A DNA stretch of 37,649 nucleotides from an uncultured Chloroflexota bacterium. Lineage in GTDB: Bacteria; Chloroflexota; UBA11872; UBA12225. The stretch is from assembly GCA_902805635.1 (NCBI GenBank), contig CADCTC010000218.1, forward strand, positions 1-37,649, in the 5' to 3' direction. Shown piece by piece: positions 24,674-33,688 of this stretch; positions within the stretch are counted from its first letter, which is position 1; every line of letters starts with the position of its first letter. The position numbers were made by a program, and so were the translations under genes. The notes beneath the pieces are model-generated. The model worked only from the letters and a program-made list of their open reading frames with translations. It did not search any database and was not told the origin of the DNA.

Positions 24674-24677
<4 letters not shown>
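23712..24677 (-). CDS. cdsA: Phosphatidate cytidylyltransferase
   Basis: This 321-residue integral membrane enzyme makes CDP-diacylglycerol from phosphatidate and CTP, the branch point of phospholipid synthesis. The family signature is complete near the C-terminus: [20 protein letters not shown] followed by [25 protein letters not shown], with its conserved Lys/Thr/Glu, comes before it. Several hydrophobic segments (for example [20 protein letters not shown]) agree with a multi-pass protein. Start GTG 24677 overlaps the uppS stop by four bases (GTGA) and its stop overlaps dxr by four, so translation of the three genes is linked. Confidence 0.95.
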
Positions 24678-25516
<839 letters not shown>

Positions 25517-25558
25517 TGTGGTGCTCGTTGGACGCGGGGCCGTCGGTGGCGGACCGGC

Positions 25559-26128
25559 CTAGACGGCCATGACGTCGGCTTCTTTCTTCTGGCCAAGCTG
25601 ATCGGCCTGTGCGACAAAGCTGTCGGTCACGCGCTGGAGGCGCTGCTCGCCGGCCTTGACGTCATCCTCGGTGGCCATGTTCTCCTTGCGCAAGTCGCGC
25701 ATGTCGTCATGCGCCTCGCGCCGCACGTTGCGGATGGCCACACGGCCCTCCTCCACGCGCTTGTGGACCAGCTTGACCAGGTCGCGACGGCGGTCCTCGG
25801 TCAGCTGGGGCAGCACGATCCGGATCAGGTTGCCGTCGTTGGACGGGTTCAGACCAAGCTCGCTCTTCTGGATGGCCTTCTCGATGGCCGGGATGGCGCT
25901 CTTGTCCCAGGGCTGGATGACGATCATACGGGCCTCCGGCACGCTGATGTTGGAGAGCTGGTTGAGCGGCGTGTCGGTCCCGTAGTACTCGACGTGCAGG
26001 CGATCCACCAGGCTGGGGTTGGCGCGCCCGGTACGGATTCCCGCCAGGTCGCTCTCCAGGTGCTCCAACGCCTTGGCCATCTTCTTTTCGGCCTCGGACA
26101 GGACTTCCGCCATCATGTCATCGGACAT
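25559..26128 (-). CDS. frr: Ribosome recycling factor
   Basis: This 189-residue protein splits post-termination ribosomes together with EF-G. It is full length and shows the typical three-helix-bundle text: LESDLAGIRTGRANPSLVDR, YYGTDTPLNQLSNISVPEAR, NPSNDGNLIRIVLPQLTEDR and RKELVKLV-like RRDLVKLVHKRVEEGRVAIR. The Arg in IRTGRA is the key rRNA contact. ATG 26128 lies near GGGAGTGC. A 177-base gap separates it from pyrH, containing an inverted repeat and a possible internal promoter. Confidence 0.96.
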   Translation of the reverse strand: MSDDMMAEVLSEAEKKMAKALEHLESDLAGIRTGRANPSLVDRLHVEYYGTDTPLNQLSNISVPEARMIVIQPWDKSAIPAIEKAIQKSELGLNPSNDGNLIRIVLPQLTEDRRRDLVKLVHKRVEEGRVAIRNVRREAHDDMRDLRKENMATEDDVKAGEQRLQRVTDSFVAQADQLGQKKEADVMAV

Positions 26129-26146
26129 CGTTGCACTCCCTCACAC

Positions 26147-26189
26147 GCGTTCAACATCCTAGGTTCGGCGTTGAACGCCGCGTTGTCAA
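26147..26189 (-). promoter_or_regulatory. Inverted repeat and possible internal promoter before frr
   Basis: In the pyrH-frr gap a perfect -35 hexamer TTGACA lies at 26189-26184 on the minus strand, but the best -10 candidates (GAACCT at 17 bases, TAGGAT further on) are weak. Overlapping its downstream side is GCGTTCAAC (26147-26155) with GTTGAACGC (26170-26178), a nine-base inverted repeat. Together they suggest a regulated internal promoter or an mRNA hairpin between pyrH and frr. Confidence 0.3.
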
Positions 26190-26305
26190 TACAGACGCAT
26201 CATAGGGCATGGACCGCCAGGTACGGCAGCCTCGCCAGGCACTCCAAGCTACCCAGCGGCCAGGCCACCGAGCCGCCGCGCACGCCGCTGCGCGCACCCG
26301 CACCG

Positions 26306-27134
<829 letters not shown>

Positions 27135-27157
27135 TGTGTCATGTGGCAGGCACACGA

Positions 27158-27183
27158 AAGGCCCGCGCAGCCGCGCGGGCCTT
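27158..27183 (-). terminator. Intrinsic terminator after tsf
   Basis: AAGGCCCGCGC and GCGCGGGCCTT form a perfect 11-base-pair stem with a four-base loop, 18 bases after the tsf stop. Read on the minus strand it is followed by TTTCGTGT. It likely stops part of the transcription from rpsB-tsf, lowering expression of pyrH and later genes relative to the abundant ribosomal proteins. Confidence 0.65.
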
Positions 27184-27201
27184 GTGCGGTGTACGGCGTG
27201 G

Positions 27202-27732
27202 TTACTTGCCCAGCTCGAAACGGGCGAAGCGGCCGACGCGGATGTTCTCGCCGGTGGTGAGGATGGTCTCGGCGATCATCTGCTCCACGGTCTGCGCGTT
27301 GTCACGGATGAACGGCTGCGAAAGCAGGCTCACCGATGCAATCTGCTCGTCGGACAACTGCTCTTCCTGTCGCACCGAGTCGGTGACCTCGTCCTTGGAG
27401 AGAAAGCGCGGGTTCATCGCCGCCACCTGCATGGCGATGTTGCGCGCCAGCTCCTTGAACTGGTCGGTACGGGCGACGAAGTCGGTTTCGCAGTTGACCT
27501 CAACCAGCGCGCCGATGCGGCCGCCGTGGATGTATGACTCGACCACACCCTGCTTCGTCTCGCGGCTGGCCTTCTTGCCAGCCGCCGCCAGGCCCCGCTC
27601 ACGCAGGATGGACTTCGCCTTGGACATATCGCCATCTGCTTCGGAGAGCGCGCGCCGGCAATCCATGATGCCGGCTTCGGTCTCCTCGCGGAGGGCCTTG
27701 ACCATGTCAGCCGAGATCTTGGTAGTTGTCAT
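27202..27732 (-). CDS. tsf: Elongation factor Ts (short form)
   Basis: This 176-residue nucleotide-exchange factor regenerates EF-Tu-GTP. The N-terminal UBA-like domain (ISADMVKALREETEAGIMDC) and the core TDFVAR in EVNCETDFVARTDQF are diagnostic. It is much shorter than the roughly 280 residues of the E. coli protein, lacking the second half of the dimerisation domain, as is known for Thermus. The start ATG lies only six bases after the rpsB stop, with GAGGA upstream, so the two are coupled. Confidence 0.95.
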   Translation of the reverse strand: MTTTKISADMVKALREETEAGIMDCRRALSEADGDMSKAKSILRERGLAAAGKKASRETKQGVVESYIHGGRIGALVEVNCETDFVARTDQFKELARNIAMQVAAMNPRFLSKDEVTDSVRQEEQLSDEQIASVSLLSQPFIRDNAQTVEQMIAETILTTGENIRVGRFARFELGK

Positions 27733-27738
27733 GGCCGC

Positions 27739-28590
27739 TTAGTCCTCGTCCTTGTCCTTGCGACGGCCACCGCGACCGAACTCGCGGTCGCCGTCCTCGT
27801 CGTCTACGTCGATGTAGTCGAAGAGGTCTTCGGTCATGGCCATCTCGAGATCTTCCTGGCTCATGTCCTCCTCATCCTCATCGGTGTCGTCCTTGGCGAT
27901 CGCCTCGGCGAATCCACGACCCTCGATGCACGCGTCCGCGATGCGGCCGGCGAGCAGCTTGATGGCGCGGATGGCGTCGTCATTGGCCGGGATGGGGTAC
28001 TGCACCTCTTCCGGGTTGCAGTTGGTGTCCACCAGCGCAACGATGGGAATGCCCAGCCGGCGCGCCTCGGCGACGGCGATGTGCTCCTTGCGCGTGTCCA
28101 CGATGAACAGCGCGCCGGGCATGCGGCGCATGTTCTCGATGCCACCCAGGCGGAGCTGCAGGCGGTTCATCTCTTCGGTGAGCTTGAGCGCTTCCTTCTT
28201 GGGCAGCGCGGCGAAGTCGCCACGCTCCTGGCGGATCTTGAGCTCCTGGAGACGGCGGATGCGCTGCTGGATGGTGGTGAAGTTGGTGAGCATGCCGCCG
28301 AGCCAGCGCTGGTTGACCCAGTACTGCCCGGACCGCTGCGCCTCTTCTGCAATCGCTTCCTGCGCCTGCTTCTTGGTGCCGACGAACAGCACGCTGTCGC
28401 CGCGCCGCGCGAGCTCGCGCACGAAATTGAACGCATCGGCCAGGCAGCTTACCGTCTGCTGGAGGTCGATGATGTGGATGCCGTTGCGCTCGGTGAAGAT
28501 AAACTGCTTCATCTTGGGATTCCAGCGCCGGGTCTGATGCCCGAAGTGGACGCCCGCCTCCAACAACAGCTTCATTGATACGACGGCCAT
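27739..28590 (-). CDS. rpsB: Ribosomal protein S2 with acidic C-terminal tail
   Basis: A small-subunit protein of 283 residues. [20 protein letters not shown] near the N-terminus, WLGGMLTNF around 95-103, and the late [20 protein letters not shown] and [15 protein letters not shown] are classic S2 text. From about residue 232 the protein has a strongly acidic extension ([16 protein letters not shown], then [12 protein letters not shown]) ending in a basic [12 protein letters not shown]. Such tails occur in some phyla; their role is unknown. AGAGGAAAC precedes ATG 28590 at a rather long distance. It is the first gene of the housekeeping cluster. Confidence 0.96.
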   Translation of the reverse strand: MAVVSMKLLLEAGVHFGHQTRRWNPKMKQFIFTERNGIHIIDLQQTVSCLADAFNFVRELARRGDSVLFVGTKKQAQEAIAEEAQRSGQYWVNQRWLGGMLTNFTTIQQRIRRLQELKIRQERGDFAALPKKEALKLTEEMNRLQLRLGGIENMRRMPGALFIVDTRKEHIAVAEARRLGIPIVALVDTNCNPEEVQYPIPANDDAIRAIKLLAGRIADACIEGRGFAEAIAKDDTDEDEEDMSQEDLEMAMTEDLFDYIDVDDEDGDREFGRGGRRKDKDED

Positions 28591-28743
28591 GGGTCTGGTG
28601 TTTCCTCTTTTACGCGTTCACGCGGTGGTTTATGCCTCCGCCTCCATCAGCTCCCGTCCAACCGCTCCAGACTACCTGCCGCGCATACGAGCGGCGGGCG
28701 CATCGAAGTGGAACCGGGCGAGATCAGGGGGCGTGCGAAATCG

Positions 28744-28762
28744 GGCGCTCCGACGGAGCGCC
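28744..28762. terminator. Hairpin between the enolase-superfamily gene and rpsB
   Basis: GGCGCTCC and GGAGCGCC form an eight-base-pair stem closing a three-base loop, 36 bases after the end of the enolase-superfamily gene on the same (minus) strand. The tail after it has only a short T-run (ATTT), so termination may be partial. It lies within the leader of rpsB if the promoter at 28775 is used. Confidence 0.4.
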
Positions 28763-28769
28763 GAAAACG

Positions 28770-28775
28770 AGTATA
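28770..28775 (-). promoter_or_regulatory. Candidate -10 element for the rpsB cluster
   Basis: Read on the minus strand, TATACT at 28775-28770 is preceded by TGG, giving an extended -10. No good -35 lies at 17 bases, but extended -10 promoters need none. The start would be near 28763, about 170 bases before rpsB. It is the only AT-rich hexamer in the 207-base gap. Confidence 0.35.
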
Positions 28776-28797
28776 CCAAGGGACCGAAGCCCAACCG

Positions 28798-30087
28798 TCA
28801 GTCGATGACCTGCTTGCCGGTCTCGTGCTGCTTGATGAAGTCCCAGTTGAGCGGGACGCCGATCCCGGGGCCCTGCGGCACCGAGACATGGCCGCGCTTG
28901 TCCACCGAATCGAGCGAGTCGGAGTAGCCGTCCAGGTAGACGGGGGCCTTGTTGCCCCAAACCTTGGGATGCACCAGGCCCAGCTCGTAGTAATTGGTGT
29001 TACGGATGGCCGCCATCAGGTGGCGGTGCGCCGGGCCAGGGGCGTGGACCTCCACGTCCAGGCCGAGCGCCTCAGAGGCATGGGCCACCTTCATAGCGCC
29101 GGTGATGCCGCCGTCGTAGTAGGCGTCTACGCGAACGAAATCGGTGCCGCCAGCCAGGACGAAGTCCATGCGGGTTTCCAGGTGGCGCACGTGCTCGCCG
29201 AGCAGCAGCGGCGTCTTGATCAGCTCGCGCAGCTTCTTGTGGGCGAAGGCCGAGATGCCGCTGTCCTTGTAGGGGTCCTCGTACCAGAAGAAGTCGGCTT
29301 CGTCGCAGGCTTTCCCCACCTTGAGCGTGTCGCCCCAGGTGTCGTACTCGCACGCCGGATCAAGCATCAGGTCCATCTCCGGGCCGACGCGCTTGCGTAC
29401 CTCGATGCAGTTGCGCGCCTCGCGGTTGATGTAGTCGCGGTCGCTCGGGTCGTGGCCCCAACCATGGATCTTGAAGGCGGGGTAGCCGAACTCTTCCTTG
29501 CACTGCAGCGCGAAGTCCGCGAACGCCTCGGGGCTAGCGAGACCGCCGTCTTTGACGTGGTCACCATGCAGTGTGCTGGCGTAGGCCGGCAGCGATTGCT
29601 TCCAGCCGCCCAGCAGCTGGTAGAGCGGGGCGTTATAGGCCTTGCCGGCGATGTCCCACAGGGCGATGTCGATCGGCCCCATGCCCATGCGGTCCAGCTT
29701 GCGCATGGCGCGCTTCATGTCGTTCCAGAGCAGCTCCCGCTGCAGGGGGTCCTTACCGATCAGGTAGCGCGCCATGCTGGCTACCTGGCTGTAGGAGCTG
29801 CCCTCGCCGCCGTGGAACTCGCCGGTGATGCCGGCATCGGTCTCTATGGTGAGCACGTGCCCGCGCGTGTTGCGCTTCGCTCCTGGCTCATAGACCGTGT
29901 TGAACCCGTTGTAGTCCACGCCCAGGTCACGCGTCTCCCAGCCGTACTGCCAGATGGTGATCCGCGTGATCTTCATCCGGCTGGTGTTGCCCTGGCTCCC
30001 GTGGCTGCCGTTGCCGCCCGCGCTTGCCATCGCTTCGACGCTGCCCATGCCCGTCACACTCGCACTGGTGCTGGCCATCCCGCTCAT
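28798..30087 (-). CDS. Mandelate racemase/muconate lactonizing enzyme family (enolase superfamily)
   Basis: The protein has 429 residues. After an N-terminal capping domain comes the TIM barrel with the family's metal ligands: D243 in LMLDPACEYD, E270 in FFWYEDPY and E298 in LLLGEHVRH. The second-strand acid-base motif reads K206-I-H208 (FKIHGWG), a KxH rather than the common KxK, and a His-rich late loop (HAPGPAHRHL) could supply the partner base. It is likely a sugar-acid dehydratase, though the substrate is unknown. The first 37 residues are a Ser/Gly/Met-rich low-complexity leader before the conserved start MKITRITIWQYG. Even so, ATG 30087 is preceded by an ideal GAGGGAG, so the leader seems to be translated. 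It is divergent from the dop gene. Confidence 0.88.
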   Translation of the reverse strand: MSGMASTSASVTGMGSVEAMASAGGNGSHGSQGNTSRMKITRITIWQYGWETRDLGVDYNGFNTVYEPGAKRNTRGHVLTIETDAGITGEFHGGEGSSYSQVASMARYLIGKDPLQRELLWNDMKRAMRKLDRMGMGPIDIALWDIAGKAYNAPLYQLLGGWKQSLPAYASTLHGDHVKDGGLASPEAFADFALQCKEEFGYPAFKIHGWGHDPSDRDYINREARNCIEVRKRVGPEMDLMLDPACEYDTWGDTLKVGKACDEADFFWYEDPYKDSGISAFAHKKLRELIKTPLLLGEHVRHLETRMDFVLAGGTDFVRVDAYYDGGITGAMKVAHASEALGLDVEVHAPGPAHRHLMAAIRNTNYYELGLVHPKVWGNKAPVYLDGYSDSLDSVDKRGHVSVPQGPGIGVPLNWDFIKQHETGKQVID

Positions 30088-30198
30088 GCTTGCTCCCTCT
30101 TTAGGTCCGCTGATTCTTTGGCGGCGTGACGATAGCAGGCATTCCGCTCGCCATGCCTGTGGCGCTCACAGTGGAGGAGAACACCTGGCGAGCGACGG

Positions 30199-30204
30199 TA
30201 GAAT
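30199..30204 (+). promoter_or_regulatory. Candidate -10 element for a leaderless dop transcript
   Basis: TAGAAT ends six bases before ATG 30211, and no Shine-Dalgarno sequence lies at normal distance (GGAGGAG is over 30 bases away). This places the transcription start at about the ATG. The same spacing is found before pafA. Confidence 0.45.
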
Positions 30205-30210
30205 GGCCGT

Positions 30211-31788
30211 ATGAGGCGCCCGGTCGGGATCGAGACCGAGTATGGTCTGAACTGTGAGGGCTTCCCCGGCCAGGAGGCGGGTGCCGCCGCGAGCGGGTCG
30301 CCGAGCTCGGCGGTGGATTTTGGGTACGAGGCGTCGCGGGTGGTCAAGGCGGCGCAGGCGCCGGGGGCGTTCCGCGGGTGGGACTACCGCGGCGAGGACC
30401 CGTACCAGGACCTGCGCGGCAACCGCGTAGAGCGGCTGGCGCGCGACCCGAACGACCTACAAGACCGCAACGACCGCTCGCGCGGCCTCTCGCGCGAGGA
30501 GCTGCTGGCGAACACGGTGCTGGTCAACGGCGCGCGCTACTACAACGACCACAACCATCCCGAATACTGCACCGAAGCATGCCTGACGCTGCTGGACCTA
30601 GTGGCGCACGACAAGGCGGGCGAGCGCGTGCTCTTCGCCTGCGAGCAGCAGCGCAACCGTGAGCTGGCGCAGGAGCACGGCGACGCGACGCGGATACGCG
30701 TGCTCAAGAACAACACCGACTATCACGGGCGCACCTACGGCACCCACGAGAACTACCTGTTCTCGCGCCAGCTGCAGCTGGAGACCGTGATCCGGGCGGT
30801 GACGCCGTTCTTCGTGGCGCGCCAGCTGTACGCTGGCGCGGGGAAGGTGGGCATCGAGAGCAGCGGCGGGCAGGTGCAGCCCGGCTTCCAGCTCAGCCAG
30901 CGCGCGGACTTCTTCGAGGAGCGCGTGGGCATCAACACCACCGCCCAGCGGCCCATCTTCAACACGCGCGACGAGCCGCACGCGGACAAGTCCAAGTACC
31001 GCCGCTTGCACGTCATCATCGGCGACGCCAACCGCTCGGAGTGGGCCACGGCGATGAAGGTGGGGACCACTGCGCTGGTGCTCGACCTGATCGAGGACGG
31101 CTGGCGCCCGCAGCTGGAGTTCCGTGATCCGGTGGTGGCACTCAAAGTCATCTCGCGCAGCCACGACCTGCTGGCAGCGGCCGAGCTGACCGGCGGCAAG
31201 AAGGTGCGCGCGCTAGACGTGCTGCAGCACTATTTCGAGGCGGCCGAGCGGGCGTTCCGTGGACGGGACGAAGAGACCACCTGGGTGCTGGACGAGTGGC
31301 GGGCGACGCTGGACGCGTTCGCGGGCAACCCGGCACCGCTGGCTGACCGCGTGGACTGGCTGGCCAAGCGCACGCTGTTCGACCAGATGCGCCAGGTGGG
31401 CACACCGCAGGCGAAAGGATGGGATGACCCGACGCTGCGCCGGCTGGACCTGGCGTACCATCTGGTGGACCCGCGCCTGAGCCTGTACGACGCGCTGGTG
31501 AAGCAGGGGCGCATCCGCCGGCTAGTGACGGATGAGCAGGTGGACCAGGCGCAGGCAAGCGGGCCGGCTGGCACGAGAGGTGCGGTGCGGGGTCTGCTGC
31601 TGCAGCGCTTCGGCGCGGCGATCAGGCGGTTAGAATGGGATTCGGTGACCTTCGGCAGCGACGGGCGCGAGGTGCGCATCGATCTGGCCGAAGTCAGCGG
31701 TCCGCTGGTGGCGCGCGTGGAGCAGCTGGTGCGGCAGGCGCCGGACCTGGAAGCGCTCTTCGCCGCAATCAAGGGAGAACGGTCCTAA
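30211..31788 (+). CDS. dop: Depupylase/deamidase-like enzyme (Dop homolog)
   Basis: This 525-residue carboxylate-amine-ligase-fold protein belongs to the Dop/PafA family. Dop deamidates the C-terminal Gln of Pup and removes Pup from lysines. The N-terminal GIETEYG at 6-12 holds the metal-binding Glu. The Dop-specific loop lies at about 58-100 (WDYRGEDPYQDLRGNRVERL). ARYYNDHNHPEYCTEA has the likely nucleophile D113 and Glu of HPEY. KNNTDYHGRTYGTHENYL, FQLSQRADFFEERVG, NTRDEPHADKSKYRRLHVII and GDANRSEWATAMKVGTTALV follow the Mycobacterium Dop sequence closely. The loop and the DHxHPEY form mark it as Dop rather than ligase. It is the first of three genes: the Pup-like gene starts two bases after its stop. 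No proteasome gene is in the window. Confidence 0.92.
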   Translation: MRRPVGIETEYGLNCEGFPGQEAGAAASGSPSSAVDFGYEASRVVKAAQAPGAFRGWDYRGEDPYQDLRGNRVERLARDPNDLQDRNDRSRGLSREELLANTVLVNGARYYNDHNHPEYCTEACLTLLDLVAHDKAGERVLFACEQQRNRELAQEHGDATRIRVLKNNTDYHGRTYGTHENYLFSRQLQLETVIRAVTPFFVARQLYAGAGKVGIESSGGQVQPGFQLSQRADFFEERVGINTTAQRPIFNTRDEPHADKSKYRRLHVIIGDANRSEWATAMKVGTTALVLDLIEDGWRPQLEFRDPVVALKVISRSHDLLAAAELTGGKKVRALDVLQHYFEAAERAFRGRDEETTWVLDEWRATLDAFAGNPAPLADRVDWLAKRTLFDQMRQVGTPQAKGWDDPTLRRLDLAYHLVDPRLSLYDALVKQGRIRRLVTDEQVDQAQASGPAGTRGAVRGLLLQRFGAAIRRLEWDSVTFGSDGREVRIDLAEVSGPLVARVEQLVRQAPDLEALFAAIKGERS

Positions 31789-31790
31789 CT

Positions 31791-32078
31791 ATGGAAAGTC
31801 AAAAGCGAGTCTCAGGTTTCGGACTGCAGCTGGGTACGGCCGCATCAGCGGCTACCGCCGCGCATGCCGTTACTGGAACCAGGAGCACCGCCGTCGTGGC
31901 GGCCGCGCCGGAAGCACCCACCAGGCCGGCGGAGGCGCCAACCGAAGCTCCCGCGCCCGCATCGCCCACGCCGGGCGAGCGCGGCAAGGAGAGCGAGTCT
32001 GAGCCGGACATCGACGAGCAGATCAAGCGGATCATCCGCGAGATGCCGGACCCCACGCCACAGCCCGGCGGACAGTAG
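31791..32078 (+). CDS. pup: Pup/UBact-like protein modifier ending in GGQ
   Basis: A 95-residue protein between the dop- and pafA-like genes. It ends QPGGQ; Mycobacterium Pup also ends in GGQ, and its Gln is deamidated by Dop before ligation. A predicted helix just before it (DIDEQIKRIIREM at 73-85) corresponds to the part of Pup that binds its enzymes. Differences are large: residues 12-62 are Ala/Pro/Thr-rich and disordered (APEAPTRPAEAPTEAPAPAS), and the tail PDPTPQPGGQ is Pro-rich, more like UBact proteins of other phyla than actinobacterial Pup. Lysines are K5, K66 and K79. ATG 31791 is two bases after the dop stop, and GGGAG lies upstream. It is too divergent for family search to be sure to find it; the call rests on position, the GGQ end and the helix. 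Confidence 0.8.
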   Translation: MESQKRVSGFGLQLGTAASAATAAHAVTGTRSTAVVAAAPEAPTRPAEAPTEAPAPASPTPGERGKESESEPDIDEQIKRIIREMPDPTPQPGGQ

Positions 32079-32081
32079 AGT
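32076..32081 (+). promoter_or_regulatory. Candidate -10 element for pafA inside the pup stop
   Basis: TAGAGT, whose TAG is also the stop codon of the Pup-like gene, ends six bases before ATG 32088. No Shine-Dalgarno sequence is seen. The ligase gene could thus be transcribed separately as a leaderless message. Confidence 0.35.
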
Positions 32082-32087
32082 CCTTCT

Positions 32088-33653
32088 ATGGACGGCGCGC
32101 TGTTCGGGACTGAGACGGAGTACGCCTGCGCGGGAAACCTGGCACCAGCAGAGGCAGCCATCCGCGTCAAGGAGGGGGTATTCAGCGCGCGCAAGTACGG
32201 GCTGATCGAGCCCGCGCCGCGCGAGTGGGGGGAGGTGCCCGGCAACGGCGGCTTCCTCTTCAATGGCGGCCGGATGTACCTAGACTCGGGCCACCTGGAG
32301 TACGCCACGCCAGAGTGCCGTACGCTGGACGACCTGGTGGCGATGGAACGCGCCGGAGACCAGGTGCTCAACGCGACGGTAGAAGACCTGGGGCTCTCCT
32401 CCGAAGTCTTCTTCATCAAGAACAACGCCGACCACTTCGGACATACCTACGGCTACCACGAGAACTACTGCCTGAAGGTGAGCCCACGCAGCCGGGACAT
32501 GGTGCAGGGGCTGCTGCCGTTCCTGGTCACGCGCCAGCTGTTCGCCGGCGCGGGCATGATCTCTCCTAGCGGACAGCAGCCTCGGGCAGGCTCAGGGCGC
32601 GGCGCGGCGGGGGCGAGCAGTGCGGCCGGCGCCACCGGCAGCGCCGGGTCGGTGCCGTACCAGATCAGCCAGCGGGCCAGCTTCGTGTCGGTGGACGTGA
32701 GCCACCGCGTACGCTTCGGTGGTCGGCCGATCCTGAACCTGCGCGACGAGCCACTGGCGGGCGGACGCTTCCGCCGGCTGCACATCATCATCGGCGACGC
32801 CAACCGCTCGGAGTACGCCACCGCGCTCAAGCTCGGCTCGACGGCGCTGGTGGCGCAGCTGCTGGAGCAAGGCTGGGACCCGGAGACCGAGCTCGAAAAC
32901 CCCGTGGCGGCGCTGAAGGAGATCGCGCGCAACCCGTTCGGCGGCTGGACGGTACGTACCAACAAGGGCCAGACGGTGCCGGCCATCCAGGTGCAGCGCC
33001 AGTACTTGCTGGAAGCGACCAAGCGCTTCATGGGGCGCGACAAGGACACCGACTGGACCCTGCGCCAGTGGGCACAGATCCTCAATGGGCTGGACATGGA
33101 CCCCATGCGGCTGGAGGGGTACGTGGACTGGGTGACCAAGTACCGTCAGCTGGCCGCGTACGCGGAGAAGAGCCAGCAAGGGTGGGATGACCCGGCGCTG
33201 GTGAAGCTGGACCTGGCCTACCATCATGTGAACCCCAACGTGAGCCTGTTCTCTCTGCTGCGCAAGCAGGGCAAGGTGCCGGCCCTGGTGGATGAAGCAC
33301 GCGTAGAGCGGGCAATGCAGCAGCCGCCGGCCGACTCGCGCGCGGCGGGGCGCGGCCACGTGGTGCGGGCGATGGCCGAGGCGCGCGCGGACGACTCGAT
33401 CCGCTGGGAAGTGCTGGCGCGGCGCCTGGGCGAGCGAGCGGTGTGGGGGGACGAGCGGTTCGTGGTCTACGAGTACGTGGACGACTGGCGCGACATCCGC
33501 GATACCGGCGCCTGGCACATCATCCCGTACCTGGTGGACTGGGGCGCCATCGCGGTGAAGGACCACGTGCTGGAGCTGCCGGACCCCTTCAACGACTACG
33601 CCGAGGAGTCCGAGCGTTTCGGCAAGAGTCTTCCATCCTTGTTGAGACGCTAG
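32088..33653 (+). CDS. pafA: Pup-ligase-like enzyme (PafA homolog)
   Basis: This 521-residue second member of the Dop/PafA family lacks the Dop loop, so it is the probable ligase that joins the C-terminal Glu of the modifier to substrate lysines with ATP. GTETEY at 7-12 and GGRMYLDSGHLEYATPECRT hold the metal Glu and nucleophile D66; the family HPEY reads HLEY here. FFIKNNADHFGHTYGYHENY, LRDEPLAGGRFRRLHIIIGD and ANRSEYATALKLGSTALVAQ follow. Two oddities are a Gly/Ala/Ser-rich insertion of about 30 residues (166-195) before PYQISQRAS, and an extra segment of some 45 residues (YEYVDDWRDIRDTGAWHI and more) before the final ELPDPFNDYAEESERFGKSL. It starts nine bases after the pup stop. Confidence 0.9.
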   Translation: MDGALFGTETEYACAGNLAPAEAAIRVKEGVFSARKYGLIEPAPREWGEVPGNGGFLFNGGRMYLDSGHLEYATPECRTLDDLVAMERAGDQVLNATVEDLGLSSEVFFIKNNADHFGHTYGYHENYCLKVSPRSRDMVQGLLPFLVTRQLFAGAGMISPSGQQPRAGSGRGAAGASSAAGATGSAGSVPYQISQRASFVSVDVSHRVRFGGRPILNLRDEPLAGGRFRRLHIIIGDANRSEYATALKLGSTALVAQLLEQGWDPETELENPVAALKEIARNPFGGWTVRTNKGQTVPAIQVQRQYLLEATKRFMGRDKDTDWTLRQWAQILNGLDMDPMRLEGYVDWVTKYRQLAAYAEKSQQGWDDPALVKLDLAYHHVNPNVSLFSLLRKQGKVPALVDEARVERAMQQPPADSRAAGRGHVVRAMAEARADDSIRWEVLARRLGERAVWGDERFVVYEYVDDWRDIRDTGAWHIIPYLVDWGAIAVKDHVLELPDPFNDYAEESERFGKSLPSLLRR

Positions 33654-33688
33654 CGCGCGACGACCGGAGCGCACGGTAGCGCAGCGTG

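Noticed and set aside
31635-31790. Longer form of the Pup-like protein starting inside dop
   Set aside because: The upstream part overlaps the dop coding sequence in another frame and has no conserved features. ATG 31791 directly after the dop stop is the natural start.
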